Below are positions 30,920-36,770 of a DNA stretch of 36,770 nt, piece by piece; the first letter of the stretch is position 1, and every line of letters starts with the position of its first letter. Both the position numbers and the translations under genes were made by a program. A model generated the notes under the pieces. That model had not been told where the DNA came from. It was given only the letters and a program-made list of their open reading frames with translations, and made no database searches. This DNA is from Deltaproteobacteria bacterium (lineage in GTDB: Bacteria; Myxococcota_A; UBA796; UBA9615): the NCBI GenBank assembly GCA_023954745.1, contig JAGSHC010000032.1, forward strand, positions 1 through 36,770. Direction: 5' to 3'.

Positions 30920-31498
30920 ATGGGTCTGCCCCTCGATGCCGAAGACGAGGATTTTGTCGATCTCGACCTCTCTGAGGAGCGCCTCGAGCGGCACTCCTTC
31001 GTGGGCTGCACGTTCAAGCGCTGCCGATTCTCGGGCACCCGTCTCGTGCGGTGGACCCTCGACGACTGCCGCTTCGAGGACTGCGATCTGAGCGTCGCCA
31101 AGCTCGGGGACAGCACCCTGCGGGACGTGCACTTCGTCGGCTGCAAGCTCACCGGCATCAACTGGGCCGAGGCTCACGGGCTCACCCTCAGCATCCGATT
31201 CACTCAGTGCACCCTGAACTACGGCTCCTTCCTCGACCTGCCGCTGCGCCGGTTGACCGTGGAGGGAGGTACAGCGGCGGACGTGCAGTTCGGTGACTGC
31301 GACCTGCGGGACGCGCGGTTCGACAAGGCCAACCTCGCCGGTGCGAGCTTCGTCCGTTGCGACCTGCGGGGGGCCGACTTCTCGGGCTCGGAGGGGGTGG
31401 CTCTCGACCCGACTTGCCGGTTCGCGAAGACGAAGCTGGGCCTCGACGACGCTCTGGGGCACCTGCATCGACTGGGGATCGCAGTCGCCCTGCGCTGA
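30920..31498 (+). CDS. Pentapeptide-repeat protein
   Basis: A 192-residue cytosolic protein made of A(D/N)Lxx-type pentapeptide repeats, for example FVGCTFKRCRFSGTRL, DCRFEDCDLSVAKL and later FGDCDLRDARFDKANLAGAS followed by FVRCDLRGADFSG. These repeats form a right-handed square beta-helix. The repeats are rich in Cys at the i-1/i+2 positions, and the C-terminal ~30 residues form a helix-like cap. Some relatives mimic DNA and protect gyrase (Qnr, MfpA), but this general repeat does not predict function. It is convergent with the rhodanese gene, with two hairpins between. Confidence 0.88.
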   Translation: MGLPLDAEDEDFVDLDLSEERLERHSFVGCTFKRCRFSGTRLVRWTLDDCRFEDCDLSVAKLGDSTLRDVHFVGCKLTGINWAEAHGLTLSIRFTQCTLNYGSFLDLPLRRLTVEGGTAADVQFGDCDLRDARFDKANLAGASFVRCDLRGADFSGSEGVALDPTCRFAKTKLGLDDALGHLHRLGIAVALR

Positions 31499-31547
31499 GC
31501 CCCTTTCCGTGGCCAGACCGGTGTTCGACATCCTCGTACCCCCCAGA

Positions 31548-31568
31548 GCCAGTGGGCGAGCCACTGGC
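31548..31568. terminator. Hairpin between convergent pentapeptide and rhodanese genes
   Basis: GCCAGTGG and CCACTGGC form a perfect eight-base stem with loop GCGAG. A second small hairpin (CTGACG/CGTCAG, 31573-31587) follows and contains the rhodanese stop. There are no T-runs, but the location between two convergent ends fits a bidirectional terminator. Confidence 0.55.
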
Positions 31569-31583
31569 CTGGCTGACGACCCG

Positions 31584-31910
31584 TCAGTTCTCGAGAGCTC
31601 CCATGGGGAACTTGCCGATGGAGCCCACGTCGATGACCTCGGAGAAGCCCGCGGAGCGGAGGACACGCGCCGCCATGCCGCTGCGCGCCCCACTGCGGCA
31701 GTAGAGGACCACTGGGCGGTTCTTGGGGCCGACCTCGCCCGTGCGCGCGGCGATCTGGTCGTGGGGGATGTTGACGGCTCCCGGAATGTGTCGTCCGGCG
31801 AACTCGTGACGGGAGCGCACATCAACGATGGGAGCACCCTTCGCGAGGGCGGCCTTCACCGCCTCGGTGTGGTCGACGGGAGCGCCAAAGAGGGACTGGA
31901 GGAAGCTCAT
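31584..31910 (-). CDS. Single-domain rhodanese
   Basis: A 108-residue sulfurtransferase-type domain. Visible motifs are IVDVRSRHEFAGRHIPGAVN (CH2A-like region), a VVLYCRSGARSGMAARVL active-site loop with the catalytic Cys in CRSGARS, and a C-terminal SIGKFPMGAL. The six-residue loop after Cys fits sulphur rather than phosphate chemistry. The N-terminal FLQSLFGA precedes the domain. AAAGG lies upstream of the ATG at a usable distance. It stands alone on the minus strand; the gap to the acyl-CoA dehydrogenase end (31911-32143) shows nothing identifiable beyond a probable promoter. Confidence 0.93.
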   Translation of the reverse strand: MSFLQSLFGAPVDHTEAVKAALAKGAPIVDVRSRHEFAGRHIPGAVNIPHDQIAARTGEVGPKNRPVVLYCRSGARSGMAARVLRSAGFSEVIDVGSIGKFPMGALEN

Positions 31911-32143
31911 GGATTCAACCTTTCGTGGGCCACGTCATGCAGCCGCACCGAGAACAAAGCACTGACCGTGCCAGGGACCGACGATCCCTGCGTCTGCTTG
32001 CTCTCCGGGGGGGCGACCTGCCCTCGCACCGACGTTTCGGGCCTCTCGGTCGCAGGCTGTCGCGACAAGACGAAACATCACCGAGCCTCCTCACAGCCTC
32101 ACCGGTCCCCGCCGTTGGCGCGGCCACCGGCTCATCTGCTCGT

Positions 32144-33337
32144 CTAGCCGATGCGGTCGAGGCGGGTCAGGTCCCGCGTCATGTTCTTCTGGTGCGCCTC
32201 GTTGGTGCCGCCGCCGATCTCCAGCAGCTTCGCGTCGCGCCACAGGCGCTCGACCACGTACTCACCAACGTAGCCGTAGCCGCCCAGCACCTGGATGGCC
32301 CGGTCGGCGACATTCTTCGCCATGGTGCTGCAATAGAGCTTCACCCCATCGCTGTCGAGGCGCGTGCCGCTCGATTCGAGGCCCATGCGGTTGGCGAAGT
32401 CGTACACGTAGGAGCGGCCGGCCATGAACTCGGCGTAGCTCTCGGCGATGTGGCGCTGGATCTGGCCGAAGTGGTTCAGCGGCTTGCCGAAGCTCATGCG
32501 CTCCTGGGCGTACCGGTTCATCACTTCGACGCAGCGTCGGGCGATGCCGAGGCTCATGGCCGCCAGGGTCAGCCGCTCGATCTCGAGGTTGCGCATCATG
32601 GAACCCACCGCGCCGCCGGGCTTGCTCACCCGGTTCGCCTCGGGGACGCGGACCCCTTCGAAGACGAGCTCCGCCGTGGTCGACGCGCGCATCCCGAGCT
32701 TGCCCTTGATCTTCTGCCCGAGGCTGAAGCCCTCCATGCCCTTCTCCACCAAGAACAGGGACAGGCGCGGCTTCCCACCGTCCACCTCCAGCTCGGCGTC
32801 GTAGGCGTACACCAGGAAGATGTCGCCCAGCTCCGTCGGACTGATGCCGCCGTTGGTGATCCACATCTTGCTGCCGTCGAGGATGTAGTCGCTCCCGTCG
32901 CGGCGCGCGCGGGACTTCATGCCCATCACGTCGGTGCCTGCGTAGGCCTCGCTCATGCACATGCCGCCCACCAGCTCGCCGCTGCACGCGCCCGGGAGGA
33001 AGCGGCGCTTCTGCTCGTCGTTGCCGTTATGGTTGAGGTTGTTCACGAACAGCATCGAGTGGGCGAGGTACGCCAGCGCGAAGCCGGGATCCGATGCCGC
33101 GAGCTCCTCGTGCACGATGACCGCCGCCGCCGCGTCCATGCCGGATCCGCCGTACTCGGGGTCCGCCGTGATGCCCAGGAGGCCGAGCTCGCCGCACTTG
33201 CGGAAGAGGGGCAGGTTGAACGCTTCCGTGCGGTCGTATTCCTCGGCCTGAGGCTCGACCTCGCGCTCCACGAAGTCGCGGACCATGGCGCGCAGCTGAC
33301 GGTGTTCATCGGTGGGGTTGAAGAGATCGAAGCTCAT
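32144..33337 (-). CDS. Acyl-CoA dehydrogenase, isovaleryl-CoA-dehydrogenase-like
   Basis: A 397-residue flavoenzyme oxidising an acyl-CoA to the enoyl-CoA and passing electrons to ETF. Family motifs are DPEYGGSGMD, GGMCMSEAYAGTDVMGMKS, WITNGG, MRASTTAELVFEGVRVPEAN, IQVLGGYGYVGEYVVERLWRD and IGGGTNEAHQ. The catalytic base is not at the usual Y-E-G-T site, which reads IGGGT. Instead Glu254 in LEIERLTLA matches the base position of isovaleryl-CoA dehydrogenase, so a branched-chain substrate from leucine breakdown is likely. GGAGGT precedes ATG 33337 by four bases; the longer upstream frame has no support. It stands alone, without other leucine-degradation genes in the window. Confidence 0.93.
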   Translation of the reverse strand: MSFDLFNPTDEHRQLRAMVRDFVEREVEPQAEEYDRTEAFNLPLFRKCGELGLLGITADPEYGGSGMDAAAAVIVHEELAASDPGFALAYLAHSMLFVNNLNHNGNDEQKRRFLPGACSGELVGGMCMSEAYAGTDVMGMKSRARRDGSDYILDGSKMWITNGGISPTELGDIFLVYAYDAELEVDGGKPRLSLFLVEKGMEGFSLGQKIKGKLGMRASTTAELVFEGVRVPEANRVSKPGGAVGSMMRNLEIERLTLAAMSLGIARRCVEVMNRYAQERMSFGKPLNHFGQIQRHIAESYAEFMAGRSYVYDFANRMGLESSGTRLDSDGVKLYCSTMAKNVADRAIQVLGGYGYVGEYVVERLWRDAKLLEIGGGTNEAHQKNMTRDLTRLDRIG

Positions 33338-33437
33338 GGGACCTCCATCGCCAGGGAGCCCACACCCTTGGTTGGGGGGCTCCGGCGGGGGTGGATCTCT
33401 AGCAACTGCGAGGGGGTGAAAGCCAGCGCCGCGCGGA

Positions 33438-33454
33438 CGGAGCCTCAGGCTCCG
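33438..33454 (-). terminator. Hairpin after the EAL gene
   Basis: CGGAGCC and GGCTCCG pair over seven bases around a three-base loop, 17 bases beyond the EAL gene stop on the minus strand and upstream of the acyl-CoA dehydrogenase gene. There is no T-run. It is placed as a terminator for the EAL transcript. Confidence 0.5.
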
Positions 33455-33470
33455 GCGCCCCCATGGGAGA

Positions 33471-35384
33471 TCACTTGCCGCGAACGAGCGGGAAGGTCGG
33501 GTCCGTGAGAATGAGCCGGCTCGCGTCGGACGCCACCATCGGCCGCCCATAGAGGTAGCCCTGCCCCCGATGACAGCCCAACTCTCTCATGATCTTCGCC
33601 TGGGCCTCGGTCTCGACGCCCTCCGCGACCAGCTCGAGATCGAGGTGCTGGGCCAGGGTGCGAATGGTCTGCATGATCCGCAGGTCCGCGTCCCTGCCGG
33701 GCAGGCGCCGCACGAAGTAGCGGTCCGCCTTCAGCACGTCGAAGGGCAACCGGTGCAGCTGCTCGATGGAGGCGTAGCCGGTACCGAAGTCGTCCAGAGC
33801 CACCCGCACCCCCAGCGACCTCAACGCCGTGATGGTGCGCGCCGCTTGGTCTGGCGCCTCGATGAGCAGGCTCTCGGTCACCTCCACCTCGAGCAGGTCC
33901 CCGGGCAAATCGAAGTGCCGCAGCAACGCCTCGATGCGGGGCGCCAGCCCCCGAGCGCCGAGTTGCCGAGGAGAGATGTTCAGGGCGATGCGGATGGGGG
34001 CCTGGCGACCGGATCGCCAGGAGGCGAGCTGCGAGATTCCCGCCTGAAGCACCCACAGTCCGAGAGCCTTGATGTCGCCCGTCTCTTCGGCGACGCCTAC
34101 GAACTGTGACGGCATCAGCAAGCCACTGGGCCGACGCCAGCGGAGCAGGGCCTCGAAGCCCCAGAGCCGATCGGTCGAGAGATCGATCACCGGCTGGTAG
34201 TGCAGCTCGAGTTCGCCACGCTGGGCGGCACCGGGCAGGGCGCTCTCGAGGTCGAGGCGGGCCCTGCTCTCGCTATGCATGGACGCCACGAACGCAGTCG
34301 CGGGGCGGGTGCGGAACGCGTTGGAGCGTCGCCGGGCGATGGCGGCGTCCCGCAGGATGTCGTCGGCAGTGACGTGCCGCTCGCGCGCGATGGCGAAGCC
34401 CACCTTCACGACGGGCTGCACGGTGCGGTCGCCGAGCCGCACGGGGGTGCTGATGGCCGCGGCCAGCTGGTTGGCCTCCACCTGAGCGGCCTCGTTGTCC
34501 TTGCCGGACGCGTCGAGGATGACGGCGAACACGGGGCCGTCGAGGCGCGCGAGGCGGTCCACCTCGTCCAGGGCCTCGGCCAGGCGGTGCTCGATCCTGA
34601 ACATCAGGGCCTCGGCCGCCGAAGGGCCCAGAGAGTCGTGCACGAGGGCGTGGTTCGAGATCTCCAGGGTCACCACAAAGGGGCGTCGGTACGGATCCGT
34701 CGCGCGCAGGGCGAGCTCTCGGTCCAGTCGCTCGCGCAACGCGGCGCGATTGGTGCTGCGCGGCGCGACGCTGGGTGCTGGGGGCAACAGGCGAAACACG
34801 AGGACGTCGCCGTCCCCCGTGGAGTGGCGCGTGCCTGTGAGGCGGGGGGCGTCTGGGTCGGGGCCGAGAGGGACTTCGGCGGCCACGACGAGGGCCTCGC
34901 TCCCAGGCGGCAGGGTCGCGGGCTCCCACCCCAACGCCTCGAAACCGTCGCCGACTCCCGCGTCGCGGAGCTCCCCCGCCGAACGCGTCCACTCGTCCGG
35001 CAGAGGCGCGAAGCGGCCAGTCTCCACGAAGGAGGCGCCGTTGGGCGAGATGGTTGGCGCGTACCCCCCCGTGTCGGCGTCCCCACGAGGGAGCGGAGCG
35101 AATCCGCCGGTCTCTCCGGCGAGGTCCGGCGCGTCGTCGTCGTCCGGTGCGCCCTCGACGAGGTAGCTCACCAGTGCAAAGGCGGCTTCCGATCCGGCCG
35201 ATCCGAGCAACCCGGGCGAACGCCCCCACAGGACCTCGGCGGGCTGAATCCCGAGGATGCGGCGCGCGTCTCGGGTGGCGAAGAGGAGCTCGCCGGCGAG
35301 CGTGGCCACGACAACTCCTCCACCGCCCTCTGCGAGAGCGGCGAGCACAGCTGCGGCCTGGGTCTGCTCGCTCTTCGGGTCCAT
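33471..35384 (-). CDS. Degenerate GGDEF + EAL cyclic-di-GMP phosphodiesterase with N-terminal PAS-like region
   Basis: A 637-residue cytosolic protein. Residues ~10-75 look PAS-like (LFATRDARRILGIQPAEVLW). Residues ~75-150 are a low-complexity linker with three similar blocks (GGFAPLP, GGYAPTI, GRFAPLP). Residues ~215-365 are a GGDEF-fold domain whose signature reads LDGPVF instead of GGDEF, so cyclase activity is lost. Residues ~385-630 are an EAL domain with GFEALLRW (~410), NISPRQL, EVTESLLIE, DDFGTGYAS (~530), LKADRYFV, VAEGVET and GQGYLYGRPM, keeping the metal and catalytic residues of active phosphodiesterases. No membrane segment is seen. I chose ATG 35384 with GAGG just upstream. The GGDEF remnant may act as an allosteric GTP site. 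Confidence 0.92.
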   Translation of the reverse strand: MDPKSEQTQAAAVLAALAEGGGGVVVATLAGELLFATRDARRILGIQPAEVLWGRSPGLLGSAGSEAAFALVSYLVEGAPDDDDAPDLAGETGGFAPLPRGDADTGGYAPTISPNGASFVETGRFAPLPDEWTRSAGELRDAGVGDGFEALGWEPATLPPGSEALVVAAEVPLGPDPDAPRLTGTRHSTGDGDVLVFRLLPPAPSVAPRSTNRAALRERLDRELALRATDPYRRPFVVTLEISNHALVHDSLGPSAAEALMFRIEHRLAEALDEVDRLARLDGPVFAVILDASGKDNEAAQVEANQLAAAISTPVRLGDRTVQPVVKVGFAIARERHVTADDILRDAAIARRRSNAFRTRPATAFVASMHSESRARLDLESALPGAAQRGELELHYQPVIDLSTDRLWGFEALLRWRRPSGLLMPSQFVGVAEETGDIKALGLWVLQAGISQLASWRSGRQAPIRIALNISPRQLGARGLAPRIEALLRHFDLPGDLLEVEVTESLLIEAPDQAARTITALRSLGVRVALDDFGTGYASIEQLHRLPFDVLKADRYFVRRLPGRDADLRIMQTIRTLAQHLDLELVAEGVETEAQAKIMRELGCHRGQGYLYGRPMVASDASRLILTDPTFPLVRGK

Positions 35385-35471
35385 CCTCGGTCCTGCCCTC
35401 TTCGCATCATGCACGAGGGGAGCAGAAAGCAAATACGCAGGCCGGGTCGGGCCCAGACACGGTCCTGACGC

Positions 35472-36152
35472 TCAGGTGCGCTGCTCTCCCGTGGAATACG
35501 CGAGAACTCGACTGAGGTCCGTCAACGAAAGACCGGTTTCCTCCCGCCATCGAAGGAAGGCTTCCTGAGCGGCGAGCATGCGTTTCTTGGTCGTGGGAGG
35601 TCGATCGATGATCTTCGCGTCCACCAGCGCCTCGCCCACGTCCTTCGTGAACAGGAACGTGTCCACGCCCATCGCGCGCAGGAGATAAGGCCCCGTCATC
35701 CCCCCGAGGCGACCGCCGTGTGTCTTGAGCCAGAGGAAGAGCCCGACCCGGTCGTCCTCGGGCCAGTCCGCGACGAAGTCTCCGAAGCTCCCGTGGTCGG
35801 CGACGACGTCCAACATCATGCGCGCGTTGTCCCGGATGGCCGCGAGCTTGGGGCGGTGCCCGATGACGCCCTTCGTGTCGGCGATGCGGTCGATGTCCGT
35901 GTCAGACATGAAGGCCACCGGCTCGGGCTGAAAGCCGAAGAGATGCTCCTCGTGGGCGGGCCACATGGCCTCCACCACCCGCCACTGGAAGCCCGCCGCC
36001 ATCACGTGCTTCGCCATGCGGGACAGCCAGCGGTCGTCCGGCCAGGCCCGCGGGTCCCCCTCCGTGCGGTATCCATCGAGGAGCTCCTGGAGGGCGTCGG
36101 GGCCACCCTTGCGGTTCTGGGCGCGGGCGAGAATGGGGGCGAAGTCAGACAA
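35472..36152 (-). CDS. DNA-3-methyladenine glycosylase I-like protein
   Basis: A 226-residue protein resembling the Tag family of HhH-GPD base-excision glycosylases. The central MSDTDIDRIADTKGVIGHRPK followed by LAAIRDNARMM matches Tag, in which MxxxDVERLxxDxGIIRHRxKIxAxIxNA occurs, and FQWRVVEAMWPAH takes the place of the GLSWxTVL block. The cysteines and histidines of the Tag zinc site are not evident, so it may be a diverged subfamily with another base specificity. The start is probably TTG 36152: GGAG lies seven bases upstream and the N-terminus then reads SDFAPILARAQN. Extension to ATG 36296 would cover the divergent gene's promoter and adds unconserved sequence. Confidence 0.75.
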   Translation of the reverse strand: MSDFAPILARAQNRKGGPDALQELLDGYRTEGDPRAWPDDRWLSRMAKHVMAAGFQWRVVEAMWPAHEEHLFGFQPEPVAFMSDTDIDRIADTKGVIGHRPKLAAIRDNARMMLDVVADHGSFGDFVADWPEDDRVGLFLWLKTHGGRLGGMTGPYLLRAMGVDTFLFTKDVGEALVDAKIIDRPPTTKKRMLAAQEAFLRWREETGLSLTDLSRVLAYSTGEQRT

Positions 36153-36162
36153 AGGAGCACTC

Positions 36163-36225
36163 CAGGGAACAGGGCGGTGAGGCCGAGTGATCTTTAACGG
36201 GTTCCCTGCTACTCCACCAGGGACC
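36163..36225. promoter_or_regulatory. Three inverted CAGGGAAC-type half-sites in a divergent promoter
   Basis: CAGGGAAC (36163-36170), its exact reverse complement GTTCCCTG (36201-36208) and a near copy CAGGGACC (36218-36225) lie in the space between the glycosylase-like and sulfotransferase genes. The arrangement looks like an operator for a dimeric regulator, but the sites are short and unsupported by other copies in the window. Confidence 0.3.
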
Positions 36226-36252
36226 ACCAGATGGTCCGCAACGGAGAAGACC

Positions 36253-36770
36253 CTGAGCGACGCGCCCACCACCGCCCTGGTCCGCAAGGACGTCACGATT
36301 CAGCGCCTCGAGCACCACACGCTCGAGAAGCTCGCGAACCTCGGCCTCACGGTGTCGGAGTGGCTCAACCTCCCCTTCACCCGGATCGACGCCGAGTCGG
36401 TGATTCGCGAGGCGAAGCGCAAGACGGGGCTCGACGACGTCGGTGACACCCGATTCCTCGAGCCCATGAAGAAGGTCATGGAGCAGGTGGCGGACTTCGA
36501 CCGCTACACACCGCTGGCGCGTGGGTTCATCCACACGGTGTGCGTGCGCCAGCTGGTGCATCGGCTGCAAATCGAGCAGTGGTTCAAGGACCACCCCGAG
36601 ACCGCGGACATCCCCATCGAGCGGCCCATCTTCGTGCTCGGCTTCCCGCGTACGGGCACGACCGTGCTGCAGAACATGCTCGAGCAGGCGCCGCATCGAC
36701 GGGCGCTGCAGTTCTGGGAGACCACGTCGCCGATCCCGTGGCACGACGACCTCGAGAAGGACCGGGCGGC
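36253..36770 (+). CDS. Sulfotransferase family protein, 3'-truncated by window edge
   Basis: At least 172 residues of a Sulfotransfer_3-type protein. The 5'-phosphosulphate-binding loop of PAPS enzymes is visible as IFVLGFPRTGTTVLQNML at ~126-143, followed by HRRALQFWETTSPIP. The helical N-terminal part (VTIQRLEHHTLEKLANLGL; WFKDHPETADIPIERP) fits this family in large bacterial genomes, where substrates are usually unknown. The frame is open to the window end. No ATG precedes the conserved part. Candidates are CTG 36253, with GGAGAAGA just upstream giving an SDAPTTALV start, or GTG 36187, which would make a 22-residue extension. I mark CTG with reservation. It is divergent from the glycosylase-like gene. 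Confidence 0.82.
   Translation, partial: MSDAPTTALVRKDVTIQRLEHHTLEKLANLGLTVSEWLNLPFTRIDAESVIREAKRKTGLDDVGDTRFLEPMKKVMEQVADFDRYTPLARGFIHTVCVRQLVHRLQIEQWFKDHPETADIPIERPIFVLGFPRTGTTVLQNMLEQAPHRRALQFWETTSPIPWHDDLEKDRA

Noticed and set aside
36231-36446. 71-codon ATG frame at the sulfotransferase start
   Set aside because: It is in a different frame from the sulfotransferase motif block and reads as a low-complexity shadow.

Overview
The window is a GC-rich bacterial chromosome segment with dense coding and short intergenic gaps. Three things suggest a Myxococcota or other delta-proteobacteria-like organism: a giant Ser/Thr kinase-ATPase-GAF-cyclase fusion, a lipoprotein with a long poly-aspartate linker, and many SpoIIE, STAS and GGDEF/EAL signalling proteins. 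That assignment is inferred from gene style only; no rRNA or marker phylogeny is available here.

Left part (1-10.4 kb). It begins inside eutB, followed by eutC and eutL: the two subunits of the B12-dependent ethanolamine ammonia-lyase and a trimeric microcompartment shell protein. Convergent to these is a 1712-residue protein with kinase, AAA ATPase, GAF and adenylate cyclase domains. Small minus-strand genes follow: a deoxyribosyltransferase-like protein, a YaiI/YqxD protein, a DoxX-like membrane protein and a zinc-ribbon membrane protein.

Central part (10.4-28.9 kb). Fifteen genes all point the same way and are mostly 0-70 bases apart or overlap by four bases. They run from ammonium handling (amt, a PII protein, glnA) through a flotillin, a potassium-channel-like protein with a cyclic-nucleotide-binding fold and an inositol-phosphatase-like enzyme. 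Next is a large fusion of a degenerate isochorismatase fold, an aminoglycoside-phosphotransferase-like fold and a NUDT9-type Nudix domain whose catalytic residues are lost. Then comes a stressosome: globin RsbR, RsbS, RsbT, an RsbX-like phosphatase, a fused SpoIIE phosphatase/RsbW-type kinase, a membrane Cache-HAMP-STAS protein and an RsbV-like STAS protein. The cluster ends with a soluble-transhydrogenase-like flavoprotein and a bestrophin-like channel. No sigma factor is seen. The cluster is bracketed by direct repeats of a tRNA 3' end: one copy at 10.44 kb and the other inside an intact CAT-anticodon tRNA at 28.8 kb. This is the geometry expected of an element integrated at a tRNA gene, although no integrase is present.

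Right part (28.9-36.8 kb). It holds a secreted protein of unknown function, the poly-Asp lipoprotein, a pentapeptide-repeat protein, a rhodanese, an isovaleryl-CoA-dehydrogenase-like enzyme, an EAL protein with a ruined GGDEF site, a 3-methyladenine-glycosylase-like protein and the start of a sulfotransferase that runs off the end.

The most interesting object is the central cluster. It looks like a sensory and partner-switching module with oxygen/redox sensing by a globin and probable ADP-ribose sensing. It is wired to ion and ammonium transport, nitrogen assimilation and pyridine-nucleotide balance. How these parts connect is inference; the domain assignments come from motifs read in the sequence.
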